From Trueperella bialowiezensis (lineage in GTDB: Bacteria; Actinomycetota; Actinomycetes; Actinomycetales; Actinomycetaceae): a DNA stretch of 64,000 bases. Location: the NCBI RefSeq assembly GCF_900637955.1, contig NZ_LR134476.1, positions 310,001-374,000 of the forward strand. Reading direction: 5' to 3'. Position 1 is the first letter of the stretch. Each line of letters starts with the position of its first letter. Below, in pieces: positions 47,968 through 55,859 of this stretch. A program made the translations under genes and the position numbers. Under the pieces are notes generated by a model that worked only from the letters and a program-made list of their open reading frames with translations, did not search any database and was not told the origin of the DNA.

Positions 47968-48624
47968 ATGTGCAATTTCAATACAAGTACTTACGGCTTT
48001 GAAACGGCCAAGCGGATTCTTCGGATTAGTTCTAGCACGATGCGCAAAGTCATCGACTTCAATCTCGTCTCAGCATCTCCACGTGGGACAGAACAGCGAA
48101 ACGAAGAGTATTCGGGATGGGATATTGGATACCTGAGCGCTGCTCGATCTCGGCCGTTTACGATTGAAGACGGACAGAAGGCTCTCGTCTGTTCAATGGG
48201 CGTCGAAGAGCACAATGCTCTTCCTTCACCGTATTTGGACGCTACAGCACTGGAATACAAAGATGTCCTTGATAAGATCCGCAGTAATGTTTCCGAAGAA
48301 ACTTGGCATCAAGTTCAGGATGGAACGCTACGAGTGACCGGGTTTTGGCGCGTCAGCCAAGAAGACACTGATTTTTTAGTTTCAAATCAATCAATCATCG
48401 TGTTTTCTTGGGCCGGCTTTATTCTAGCCGGCGGTCATATCATGGAATGCGTTCCGAATGTGGTCAACCAGTCTGGCGGGCGTTGCTTCGTCGTAAAGCC
48501 CTTTGACAGGCATGACGCCCACCTGTACGCGCACAACTATTTGCGTTCTCGCCCAGGGCCAATGAACAAGGTTTGGAGCTCTGAAGAGCTTCTCGAAGAA
48601 GCTTTGAAGCTGCGGAAGTCATGA
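47968..48624 (+). CDS. Unknown 218-residue protein beside the type III RM system
   Basis: I do not recognise this protein. It has no signal peptide. One moderately hydrophobic stretch (SIIVFSWAGFILAGGHIMEC, about 142-161) could be a buried strand-helix or weak membrane segment. The rest is mixed charged, ending in SSEELLEEALKLRKS, likely an amphipathic helix. The ATG follows AAAGG by seven bases and a consensus promoter lies upstream, so it is probably expressed. Base use is AT-rich like mod and res, and it is transcribed away from them. It may belong to the same acquired island; a defence role is only a guess from location. Confidence 0.6.
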   Translation: MCNFNTSTYGFETAKRILRISSSTMRKVIDFNLVSASPRGTEQRNEEYSGWDIGYLSAARSRPFTIEDGQKALVCSMGVEEHNALPSPYLDATALEYKDVLDKIRSNVSEETWHQVQDGTLRVTGFWRVSQEDTDFLVSNQSIIVFSWAGFILAGGHIMECVPNVVNQSGGRCFVVKPFDRHDAHLYAHNYLRSRPGPMNKVWSSEELLEEALKLRKS

Positions 48625-48634
48625 GGCAATAGTG

Positions 48635-48676
48635 CTCCGGGGCGAGGCAGCATTTATGTTCGATCTCGCTCCGGAG
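48635..48676 (+). terminator. Hairpin after the 218-residue gene
   Basis: CTCCGGGGCGAG (48635-48646) pairs with CTCGCTCCGGAG (48665-48676) over 12 positions with one wobble, ten bases after the stop. There is no U-tract. Confidence 0.5.
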
Positions 48677-48792
48677 GCAAAGTACATCATCTCAGCCGCT
48701 TGGCGATTGAATTCGCTATCCTTAATTGACATTTGCCAGACGCACGACAATTTATCCCGCACTGGCTACGGATAACGGCTATAGGACACTTT

Positions 48793-48824
48793 GGTGCCCG
48801 GCAACTGGCCCATTGCCGGACACC
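48793..48824 (-). terminator. Hairpin downstream of cstR
   Basis: GGTGCCCGGCAA (48793-48804) pairs with TTGCCGGACACC (48813-48824) with one mismatch and an 8-base loop, about 47 bases after the cstR stop. It is a plausible terminator without a U-tract. Confidence 0.45.
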
Positions 48825-48870
48825 GAAAGCCTAGTAGTGGACATGCTATATCGGATGCGCACTCGCATCG

Positions 48871-49310
<440 letters not shown>

Positions 49311-49371
49311 TGTTCCCTCAATCCTTTCGTTCGCCGCAGCACACTCGCGTGCCGCGAGATCGTCGTCGTCA

Positions 49372-49400
49372 ACTCTACATACCCCCGGGGGTACTTGCAA
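49372..49400 (-). promoter_or_regulatory. Leftward promoter with CstR operator in its spacer
   Basis: On the minus strand TTGCAA (49400-49395), a 17-bp spacer and TAGAGT (49377-49372). The spacer contains operator 1, TACCCCCGGGGGTA (49380-49393), a perfect 14-bp palindrome. This drives the zinc-ribbon and cstR genes. Confidence 0.75.
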
Positions 49401-49424
49401 CATACCCCTGTGGGTATGTATCTT
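49395..49424 (+). promoter_or_regulatory. Rightward promoter with CstR operator as its spacer
   Basis: TTGCAA (49395-49400, shared with the leftward promoter because it is its own complement), an 18-bp spacer and TATCTT (49419-49424). The spacer is exactly operator 2, CATACCCCTGTGGGTATG (49401-49418), with 7-bp inverted arms. The start codon follows the -10 by six bases. Confidence 0.8.
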
Positions 49425-49430
49425 GGTGGT

Positions 49431-51098
49431 ATGAAGAATAACTCGGCACAAACAGATCAGAAGAAATACGTCATCGTCGGCGGCGTGGCCGGCGGAATGT
49501 CCGCAGCAACCCGCCTGCGGAGGCTAGACGAAAACGCCTCAATCACCGTGGTCGAACGCAGCGGATACGTATCCTTCGCCAACTGCGGACTTCCCTACTA
49601 CGTCGGCGGCGTGATCGAAGAACGAGGCGAGCTCCTCCTGCAAACGCCCGAGGCTCTCAAGGCGCGTTTCAACATTGACGTACTCGTGCACACCGAAGTC
49701 ACGCACATTGACCCCGCGGCGAAAACCGTGCAGATCCAGCCTGTTGGCGAGGGTTCCCGAGCTCCTGCCGGCACCACCGAACTCGCCTACGACTCCCTCA
49801 TCCTCTCCCCCGGCGCCACACCCGTGATCCCACCAATCCCTGGCATCGAACGCGCCCTCCCACTGCACAACATCGAAGACACGGACGCACTCATGGCCAA
49901 CACACAAGGCGCGACAACCGCCGTCGTCATCGGAGGCGGCTTCATCGGAGTTGAAGTCACCGAAAACCTCGCCCACCGCGGGCTGAAAGTCGCGCTCGTC
50001 GAAGGCGCCGACCAAGTCATGGCACCCCTCGACCCCGAAATGGTCACTCCCGTACACGACCGCATCCGCGAGCGCGGCGTCGATCTATACCTCGGCTCGC
50101 AGGTGGTGGCAATCGGCGACGACGACGTCGAACTCGCCGACGGCACGAAAATCCAGGCCGACCTTGTGGTGGCGTCGATTGGTGTGCGCCCAGATACGAC
50201 ACTCGCTGAACAAGCCGGCCTCACGCTCGGTGAGACTGGCGGGATCGCCGTCGACACTAAGATGCGAACCTCCGATCCCAGCATCTACGCCATCGGAGAC
50301 GCTGTGGAGAAAACGGACGCGATCTCGGGTGATGCGAGCCTTGTTGCGCTCGCTAACACGGCGAACCGGCAGGGGCGCATGGTCGCAGACATCATCACCG
50401 GGCGAGAAGCTGCCGATCGGCCAGTTCTCGGCACGTCCATCGTGCAGGTATTCGATCTTCACGTGGCGAGCACGGGGTGGAATGAAAAGCGGCTACGCGC
50501 TGCCGGACGGGCCTATCGGGCGATCCACTCCCATCCGTCGTCGCACGCGGGCTACTACCCTGGAGCCGCCGCCATGGATCTCAAGCTCCTCGTGGACCCG
50601 GAAACCGACCTCATTCTGGGCGCGCAAGGCGTGGGCGAAGACGGCATCGACAAACGCATCGACGTGATCGCCACCGCGATCGCCGGCGGAATCACCGCCT
50701 CCGAACTCACCGACCTCGAGCTCGCCTATGCGCCCCCATTCGGGTCAGCTAAAGACCCGATCAACATGCTCGGTTACATCAACCGCAACCTCCACGAAGG
50801 CCTTACCGAATCTGTTCAGTGGCACGAAGTCGCTGGGCTCATGGAGTCCGGCGCGCATTTGATTGACGTGCGCGGGCCCGGCGAGTTTGCCAACGGCGCG
50901 ATACCGGGTGCGATCAACATCCCGCTCGACGAGATACGCGACCGGCTCGATGAGTTCCCCGATGGCGAGCTTATCGTCTCGTGCCAAGTCGGCCTACGCG
51001 GATACCTCGCCTCCAGGATCCTTCGCCAGCACGGGCGCGATGCCAAGAACCTCTCGGGCGGATACCGCACGTGGAAAGCCGGCACGAACGCGTCGTAA
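49431..51098 (+). CDS. CoA-disulfide/persulfide reductase fused to rhodanese
   Basis: A 555-residue flavoenzyme of the CoADR-RHD group, which uses NAD(P)H to reduce CoA persulfides, polysulfides or CoA disulfide. The N-terminal FAD motif is VIVGGVAGGMSAATRLRRLD, the active Cys52 lies in SFANCGLPYY, the NAD motif is VVIGGGFIGVEVTENL, and AIGDAVE closes the FAD site. The C-terminal rhodanese domain (about 460-550, LIDVRGPGEF) has its active Cys518 in SCQVGLRG. The ATG at 49431 sits six bases after the -10 box, so the mRNA should be leaderless. Divergent from cstR and controlled by its operators. Function: sulfide/persulfide detoxification. Confidence 0.92.
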   Translation: MKNNSAQTDQKKYVIVGGVAGGMSAATRLRRLDENASITVVERSGYVSFANCGLPYYVGGVIEERGELLLQTPEALKARFNIDVLVHTEVTHIDPAAKTVQIQPVGEGSRAPAGTTELAYDSLILSPGATPVIPPIPGIERALPLHNIEDTDALMANTQGATTAVVIGGGFIGVEVTENLAHRGLKVALVEGADQVMAPLDPEMVTPVHDRIRERGVDLYLGSQVVAIGDDDVELADGTKIQADLVVASIGVRPDTTLAEQAGLTLGETGGIAVDTKMRTSDPSIYAIGDAVEKTDAISGDASLVALANTANRQGRMVADIITGREAADRPVLGTSIVQVFDLHVASTGWNEKRLRAAGRAYRAIHSHPSSHAGYYPGAAAMDLKLLVDPETDLILGAQGVGEDGIDKRIDVIATAIAGGITASELTDLELAYAPPFGSAKDPINMLGYINRNLHEGLTESVQWHEVAGLMESGAHLIDVRGPGEFANGAIPGAINIPLDEIRDRLDEFPDGELIVSCQVGLRGYLASRILRQHGRDAKNLSGGYRTWKAGTNAS

Positions 51099-51109
51099 GC
51101 GAATCGGGA

Positions 51110-51202
51110 TTAGGAATCCGCGCCGCTGAGAACGTCGTCGAAAGAAATGAGGTCTTCTTTACGGGCCAATTCGGCGGCGCGGATATCCTCAATGTCCTCT
51201 AG
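51110..51202 (-). pseudogene. Antitoxin-like C-terminal remnant
   Basis: The minus-strand frame ending at the TAA at 51110 encodes LEDIEDIRAAELARKEDLIS then FDDVLSGADS. This looks like the C-terminal part of a ribbon-helix-helix/RelB-type antitoxin. The frame continues upstream, overlapping the end of the 51199-51414 gene, to an in-frame TGA with no ATG or GTG, so no complete antitoxin can be made. No toxin gene is adjacent. Probably a decayed toxin-antitoxin locus. Confidence 0.35.
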
Positions 51203-51414
51203 CGTTTGCTTGCTTTGTTCTTCCTTCGGGTGAGCCGCGGGAGCGTCTTGACTGCATCAGCAACCAAGAAGAACACCCACACCACCACGACGATCCACAT
51301 CCACTGCCAGCCTTCCCGACTCATCGCAGCGTTGAAGGAGATGATCAAGAAGAAAACGAGGATAAGGGTTCGACCGATGTAGGAGATGACCTGTACTTTT
51401 TTGCTGCCGTTCAC
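51199..51414 (-). CDS. Small two-helix membrane protein, unknown
   Basis: A 71-residue protein with two hydrophobic helices (SYIGRTLILVFFLIISFNAA and WMWIVVVVWVFFLVADAV) and a strongly basic C-terminus (RRKNKASKR), giving a hairpin in the membrane with the tail inside. The GTG start is seven bases after GAAAGG. I do not recognise the family. It resembles small inner-membrane proteins of unknown role. It shares its 3' end region with the antitoxin-like remnant. Confidence 0.6.
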   Translation of the reverse strand: MNGSKKVQVISYIGRTLILVFFLIISFNAAMSREGWQWMWIVVVVWVFFLVADAVKTLPRLTRRKNKASKR

Positions 51415-51600
51415 GTGAGGGCCTTTCTCTCGGAGCTCTACAGGGAGGGACGCTCACCGCGCAGCCTCACTGTCAACTGTAATCGATCCACATTTCGATG
51501 TCACCGGCGGGTTGCACCCAAAATGAAATAGGCTCAGCGATTGTCGGAGCAACCTGATTGGATATGAGTGTAAGACGAACGCACCCACAGAAAGCCACGC

Positions 51601-52446
51601 ATGAACGAGAACAACTACCCTAATTTCGGTAATCAGAATGACACTCAGCCGCCTCAGGGCTATCAGTCATTTTACGGCCAGCCGCAACCTCCCCAGCCTG
51701 GCGCGTCCGGACAGTTTCAACCATACGGCCCCTACCCTCCTTACAACGGTCCACAACCGCCCGAGAAAAAGCCTTGGTACCGGCAGCCATGGGTGATCGT
51801 TGTTGGCGTCGTTGCCCTGCTCATCATTATCGGTATAGCGATCGCAGTCGGAACATCCAACAAACCCGAAGCTTCACCATCAGCAACCGCCACACCAACG
51901 GAAACTGCCACGGCTACACAAACGCCAACAGTCCGCCCCTCAACAACCAAAGCTCCGCCCACAACCACCTCAGCACCTCCAACGCCTACCATTCCAGCGG
52001 AATATGCCGAAGCGTTGAAAGACGCCGAATCCTACCTGTCATTCAAAGCATTTTCGAAAGCCGGGCTCTACGAACAACTAACCTCTGAGTTTGGTGAAAA
52101 CTTGTCGCCCGAAGCGGCCCAATACGCGGTGGATAATATCGACGTCGACTGGAATGAACAAGCACTGAAGTTAGCTAACTCCTACTTGTCGCACACAGCA
52201 TTTTCGGAAGCCGGGCTTTACAACCAGCTCACGTCAGAATACGGCGAAAATTTCACTCCAGAAGAGGCTCAGTACGCTATGTCCAACCTGACGGTGGACT
52301 GGAATGAGCAGGCTCTCAAATCGGCGCAAAGCTACCGAGATAACCTGGGAATGTCGAACGACGAAATCTATGAGCAACTGATTTCCGAATTTGGTGAAGA
52401 GTTCACGGAAGAACAAGCTCAATACGCCATCGACAATCTTCCGTAA
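51601..52446 (+). CDS. Membrane-anchored protein with three Ltp repeats
   Basis: A 281-residue protein with a Pro/Gln/Tyr-rich cytoplasmic head (1-60), one membrane helix (about 64-84), a Thr/Pro-rich stalk (90-132) and three tandem Ltp (host cell surface-exposed lipoprotein) units at about 138-185, 188-235 and 238-280. Each has the pattern A-x-S-Y-x(6)-S-x-x-G-(L/I)-Y-x-Q-L-x-S-E-(F/Y)-G-E and ends in QYA(V/M/I)xN. In phage TP-J34 such repeats form the Ltp superinfection-exclusion protein; in actinobacteria many cellular homologues have no known role. No ribosome site is obvious before the ATG. It lies near a restriction system, so a phage-related role is possible but unproven. Confidence 0.8.
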   Translation: MNENNYPNFGNQNDTQPPQGYQSFYGQPQPPQPGASGQFQPYGPYPPYNGPQPPEKKPWYRQPWVIVVGVVALLIIIGIAIAVGTSNKPEASPSATATPTETATATQTPTVRPSTTKAPPTTTSAPPTPTIPAEYAEALKDAESYLSFKAFSKAGLYEQLTSEFGENLSPEAAQYAVDNIDVDWNEQALKLANSYLSHTAFSEAGLYNQLTSEYGENFTPEEAQYAMSNLTVDWNEQALKSAQSYRDNLGMSNDEIYEQLISEFGEEFTEEQAQYAIDNLP

Positions 52447-52501
52447 ATTGTTCCAGCTCAGATAGAGCCGAGACGTTCCAAGCAAGAACTCGTACTCCCG
52501 G

Positions 52502-52507
52502 TAATCT
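52502..52507 (+). promoter_or_regulatory. -10 element of leaderless methyltransferase gene
   Basis: TAATCT lies six bases before the ATG at 52514. Confidence 0.5.
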
Positions 52508-52513
52508 AGAACC

Positions 52514-53179
52514 ATGACAAACAATCATGTTCCGCACCGGGCGGCTCAGTTCCGCAACGACATGTACCACGGCACTACCCATCACTGGTCCGGCAACCCC
52601 AACCAGGCACTGATCGCTGAAGTCGAGCAGTTGATTGAATCTGGTGTGAGGCCGGGTACTGCACTCGATGTCGGGGCCGGAGAGGGCGCCGACGCCGTCT
52701 GGCTCGCCAAACACGGGTGGGAGGTCACAGCAGTTGAACCGTCCAAAACAGCGGTTCAACGCGGACAACAACTTGCGTCGGATGCTGACGTAGCCGTGCA
52801 TTGGATTGCGCAGGTACTCGAAGAAGCTGAACTGGGAGAATCTCAATTCGATCTCGTCGTGTCCATGTATGTTGCTTTCCTTAAGGAAGAGCAACCGAGC
52901 GAGGACGCGGCAGGAGCGTCGGTGAATCCGGCGCGTTTTCTCACGGAGCTCGTAGCGCCTGGCGGACATCTCCTCTTCGTCCACCACGAAGGCTTCGACT
53001 ACCCGAAAGCTCACGGGCACCGCTTCACTCGCGACGATTACGTCGATCCCGACGTATTGCGGGCTACCCTGCGTGACGGCTGGCGGATTATCACCGACGC
53101 CGTTCGCGAACGCCACGTAGACGGAGGCGGCGGAGCACACCACCATACCGACGTCGTGCTCCTCGCGCAGAGAATCTGA
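52514..53179 (+). CDS. Class I SAM-dependent methyltransferase
   Basis: A 221-residue cytoplasmic methyltransferase. The SAM-binding motif I is ALDVGAGEGADAVWLAKHG, motif II is VTAVEPSKTAVQRGQQL, and motif IV is FDLVVSMYVAF, with LLFVHHEGFDYP after the central helix. Similar proteins include tellurite-resistance TehB-like and SAM methyltransferases that act on small molecules; the substrate is unknown. HHWSGNPNQALIAEVE at the start is typical of this small-molecule group. The -10 element six bases before the ATG implies a leaderless mRNA. Confidence 0.85.
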   Translation: MTNNHVPHRAAQFRNDMYHGTTHHWSGNPNQALIAEVEQLIESGVRPGTALDVGAGEGADAVWLAKHGWEVTAVEPSKTAVQRGQQLASDADVAVHWIAQVLEEAELGESQFDLVVSMYVAFLKEEQPSEDAAGASVNPARFLTELVAPGGHLLFVHHEGFDYPKAHGHRFTRDDYVDPDVLRATLRDGWRIITDAVRERHVDGGGGAHHHTDVVLLAQRI

Positions 53180-53283
53180 ACCTGACTGACAGGATGTCAG
53201 TGTTGTTTAAAGAATTACAGACGAGTGAACAGCTCCAGCATCTAGCGAACAGCTCTATCCTCGACGCCCATCAACGAGCCCGA

Positions 53284-53289
53284 TAGGCT
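53284..53289 (+). promoter_or_regulatory. -10 element of leaderless carboxymuconolactone-decarboxylase-like gene
   Basis: TAGGCT lies six bases before the ATG at 53296; TCGACG at 53261-53266, 17 bp upstream, may be the -35. Confidence 0.5.
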
Positions 53290-53295
53290 GGACAC

Positions 53296-53676
53296 ATGTA
53301 CAACATTGAACAAGGCAAGAAATTCGAAGAACAAACCTCCACGCCAGAAGGCACTGCCACCTGGAAAAACCAGCTCGACAAATTCGCCAAAGGCAACCCG
53401 TCCGAATGGGTAACCGGCGCCGTTTTTGGCGGAACCTATGAGCGTGACGGACTTGAGCTACGTGACCGGCAAATGCTCACCATGGCCGCACTCGCTGCGA
53501 TGGGTGGCGTGGAACCCCAACTTACCGGGCATATTGCTACCGCCTACAAGCACGCAGGACTCAGCAAAGAACAAATCGCCGAATGCTTCATCCACCTCAT
53601 GCCATACATCGGTGTACCGAAAACCTTGGCAGCGATGCGTTGCATGGAAGCAGCACTCGGCGGCGAAGACGACTAA
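53296..53676 (+). CDS. Carboxymuconolactone decarboxylase / AhpD-like protein
   Basis: A 126-residue all-helical protein of the carboxymuconolactone decarboxylase family. The core ELRDRQMLTMAALAAMGGVEPQLTGHIATAYKHAGLSKEQIAEC ends in the CMD helix (FIHLMPYIGVPKTLAAM). The AhpD CxxC motif is absent, so it is not a classical thiol peroxidase partner; it may be a lactone decarboxylase-like or redox-scaffold protein of unknown substrate. It is monocistronic and leaderless. Confidence 0.85.
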   Translation: MYNIEQGKKFEEQTSTPEGTATWKNQLDKFAKGNPSEWVTGAVFGGTYERDGLELRDRQMLTMAALAAMGGVEPQLTGHIATAYKHAGLSKEQIAECFIHLMPYIGVPKTLAAMRCMEAALGGEDD

Positions 53677-53707
53677 CGAGAGCGTGGCAAACTGACGAGG
53701 CTCGGAT

Positions 53708-53790
53708 CTACAAAGTGCCGAGTCTCAGGTCCACAAAGTGCCGAGTCTCAGGTCCACAAAGTGCCGAGTCTCAGGTCCACAAAGTGCCGA
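53708..53790. repeat. 23-bp tandem repeat, about 3.6 copies
   Basis: Three full units (53708-53730, 53731-53753, 53754-53776) and a partial fourth share ACAAAGTGCCGAGTCTCAGG. Units 2 and 3 are identical. They lie just after the AhpD-like gene, without spacers, so this is not a CRISPR array. Confidence 0.9.
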
Positions 53791-53828
53791 ATCCGCTGAT
53801 CAATGTCACATCGGTGGCGATCTGGCGC

Positions 53829-53903
53829 GTTGCTGCTACGGCAGCAAGGAAAATCGAGTTGATCGGCATTGACCTCGTTTTCGCTGCTGCAATAGCGAAA
53901 ACG
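53829..53903. other. Two strong hairpins between convergent genes
   Basis: TTGCTGC-TACG-GCAGCAA (53830-53847) and the 10-bp perfect stem CGTTTTCGCT / AGCGAAAACG (53876-53903). With the repeats at 53708-53790 and the terminator at 53928-53958, they fill the 299-base gap between the two genes; no gene is seen there. Confidence 0.7.
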
Positions 53904-53927
53904 CATGAGTTGAGCGACTCTACAAAA

Positions 53928-53958
53928 GCTAAGCGCACGTCTTCGACGGGCGCTTAGC
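53928..53958 (-). terminator. Terminator of the leucine-rich-repeat surface gene
   Basis: On the minus strand GCTAAGCGC pairs with GCGCTTAGC, the inner CGTC/GACG extends the stem, and TTTTGT follows. A classic intrinsic terminator 17 bases after the stop. Confidence 0.9.
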
Positions 53959-53975
53959 AATTATTCGGCAGGTTA

Positions 53976-55700
53976 TTACTCGGCCGCCTCACGATAACGG
54001 CGAGTCAGCAACACGATGCCCGCTCCGACAAGCAGGCATACCGCTGCTGCTCCTGCAAGATCGAGCGACATGATGCCAGTTAACGGCATCTGTGAAGGTT
54101 TGGTACTGGTTTTAGTCGGCGTAGGTGCCGGTTCTTTAGCAACCTGCGGCGCTTGCGTTCCTCCCTTACTGGAAGACGCGCTACTTGCCGCAACTGTCGG
54201 TTCTTGTGTCGGCTCCTCAGTGGGCTGCTGAGTCGGGTCCTGAGTCGGTTCCTGAGTCCGGTCCTGAGTCGGCTCCTCGGTGGGCTCATCCGTCGGTTCC
54301 TGCGTCGGTGCTTGAGTCGGTTCCTGGGTGGGCTCATCCGGGGGCTCCGGCGCCGGTTTTTCTTTCACCGTCACCTTGACCGTTGCAGAATTTGACGTCG
54401 TATCCGGATATGTCACCTTCACGACAACGTAAGCAATTCCGGCAGTCTGGCCATCTGGAATAGTCGTTTCATCTACCACAGTTAGAGTAGGCGCAGGTGC
54501 GTCCGCCGGATAATTCGGAATCGTGACCTTATCAATCACTTCTTGCGGCGTCGTAGCCTCACCGAACTCTTTAATAATCTCCCCGCCTTTCGGCGTGTAC
54601 AAAAACTTCCACTCATAAGGCTTTAAGATCCTCAGCTGCCAGGTGTATGCATCACCTTTGTCCGGGAATTTAATATCCGAAATGGAGAATACCCCATGCG
54701 GTGAGGCCATCGCTTTCTCGGTGAAAGAGAAAGTGTCGTCAGGATTTTCTTTCAGCAAACCATCAGCCGTGTATACCCGCGCGGGGATGCGCGTGCCATC
54801 CTTACTCCGTAGCGGAAGGTCGAAAGTGAGAGACGTGGGAGCAATACGGATACGCTGAACGTTTTCACCGTCTGGCTTTTCTTCAAATCCCGCAAACTTT
54901 TCAAATGACTCAATGCGATTATCAGTAAACGCGGAATCATCGATCAATCGCACGTTTTCGATATTCGTAATGGAATGTTCTCTAAGCCGATTACCTGCAA
55001 ATACTTTGGCCGGCAGGGTATCCAGAGCCGCAGGAAGACGAACACCGGTAAGCTTGTTGTAGGAAAAAACGTATCCACCTAGCTCCTGGAGAGAATCAGG
55101 AAGGTTGAGCGTACCGGTAAGGCCATTATCGATAAACGCGCCCAACTTGATTTTCTGAATTCCTTCTTGGAACACCACCGTTCCCATGTTCGGATTCGTC
55201 TGGAAGGCAAGCGCTCCGATTTGTTTCAAAGTGGATGGAAAGCTCACCCCCCTGATGTCATTGTTTTCAAAGCTATATTCGTTGATTTTCTCAAGGCCCT
55301 CGTTAAATGTAACCTTCTTAAGCCCAGTTTGCTGGAAAGCATAATCATCAATTGTGCGAATATTTCCGGGGACGGTCAGTTCCTCAATGGTCTCTTTTAA
55401 GAATGCACGTTTGCCTACTCCCGTAACGGGCACTCCGTCCGGAGTCGCCTCAGGGAGGACCAGATGCTTATTTGTTTTGATCTTTTCTTCCCCGGAGGCG
55501 CTCAAGCCATCTACCCAGTAACCCTCCGCCGTGTTACTGTACTTAAAATCTTCCGGCTTCCATTCTGACGTGGTGGCCTCAGCTATTGAGAAATTTGCTC
55601 CACACAAAAAGAGAAGAATAGCCGCAGTCAAAGATGCGATAAACGACAGAGTTATCTTTCGCGTCGTTCCCTGCCCTTTGATTAATGATTTGTTCTTCAT
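53976..55700 (-). CDS. LPXTG-like cell-wall protein with leucine-rich repeats
   Basis: A 574-residue surface protein. The signal peptide spans about 1-41 (ITLSFIASLTAAILLFLCG then ANFSIAEA). BspA-type leucine-rich repeats fill about 78-270 (AFLKETIEELTVPGNIRTID, AFQQTGLKKVTFNEGLEKI and others). Next come an Ig-like/Rib-like stretch ending near 440 and a repeated Glu-Pro-Thr-Gln spacer (about 445-495). The sorting signal is MPLTG (538-542), a membrane helix and RRYREAAE. The first residue of the sortase motif is Met instead of Leu. BspA-like proteins often bind host matrix or fibrinogen; here adhesion is inferred. AT-rich relative to the core and followed by a strong terminator. Confidence 0.87.
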   Translation of the reverse strand: MKNKSLIKGQGTTRKITLSFIASLTAAILLFLCGANFSIAEATTSEWKPEDFKYSNTAEGYWVDGLSASGEEKIKTNKHLVLPEATPDGVPVTGVGKRAFLKETIEELTVPGNIRTIDDYAFQQTGLKKVTFNEGLEKINEYSFENNDIRGVSFPSTLKQIGALAFQTNPNMGTVVFQEGIQKIKLGAFIDNGLTGTLNLPDSLQELGGYVFSYNKLTGVRLPAALDTLPAKVFAGNRLREHSITNIENVRLIDDSAFTDNRIESFEKFAGFEEKPDGENVQRIRIAPTSLTFDLPLRSKDGTRIPARVYTADGLLKENPDDTFSFTEKAMASPHGVFSISDIKFPDKGDAYTWQLRILKPYEWKFLYTPKGGEIIKEFGEATTPQEVIDKVTIPNYPADAPAPTLTVVDETTIPDGQTAGIAYVVVKVTYPDTTSNSATVKVTVKEKPAPEPPDEPTQEPTQAPTQEPTDEPTEEPTQDRTQEPTQDPTQQPTEEPTQEPTVAASSASSSKGGTQAPQVAKEPAPTPTKTSTKPSQMPLTGIMSLDLAGAAAVCLLVGAGIVLLTRRYREAAE

Positions 55701-55859
55701 ACTTACGCCTCAGATATTGAGATGCACAAAACACCCGGATAACGATACTTTTACCTGCCCTCACCTTGCCGGTAGAACGGTTTCCACGCTGATCGTAACA
55801 AGCTATGTTGAACTAAAAGTGAACTGGACTATTGGGTATTATCTTGGTTCCTCAGTCCG

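Noticed and set aside
53708-53790. Possible CRISPR array
   Set aside because: Repeats are directly adjacent with no spacers and no cas genes are present.
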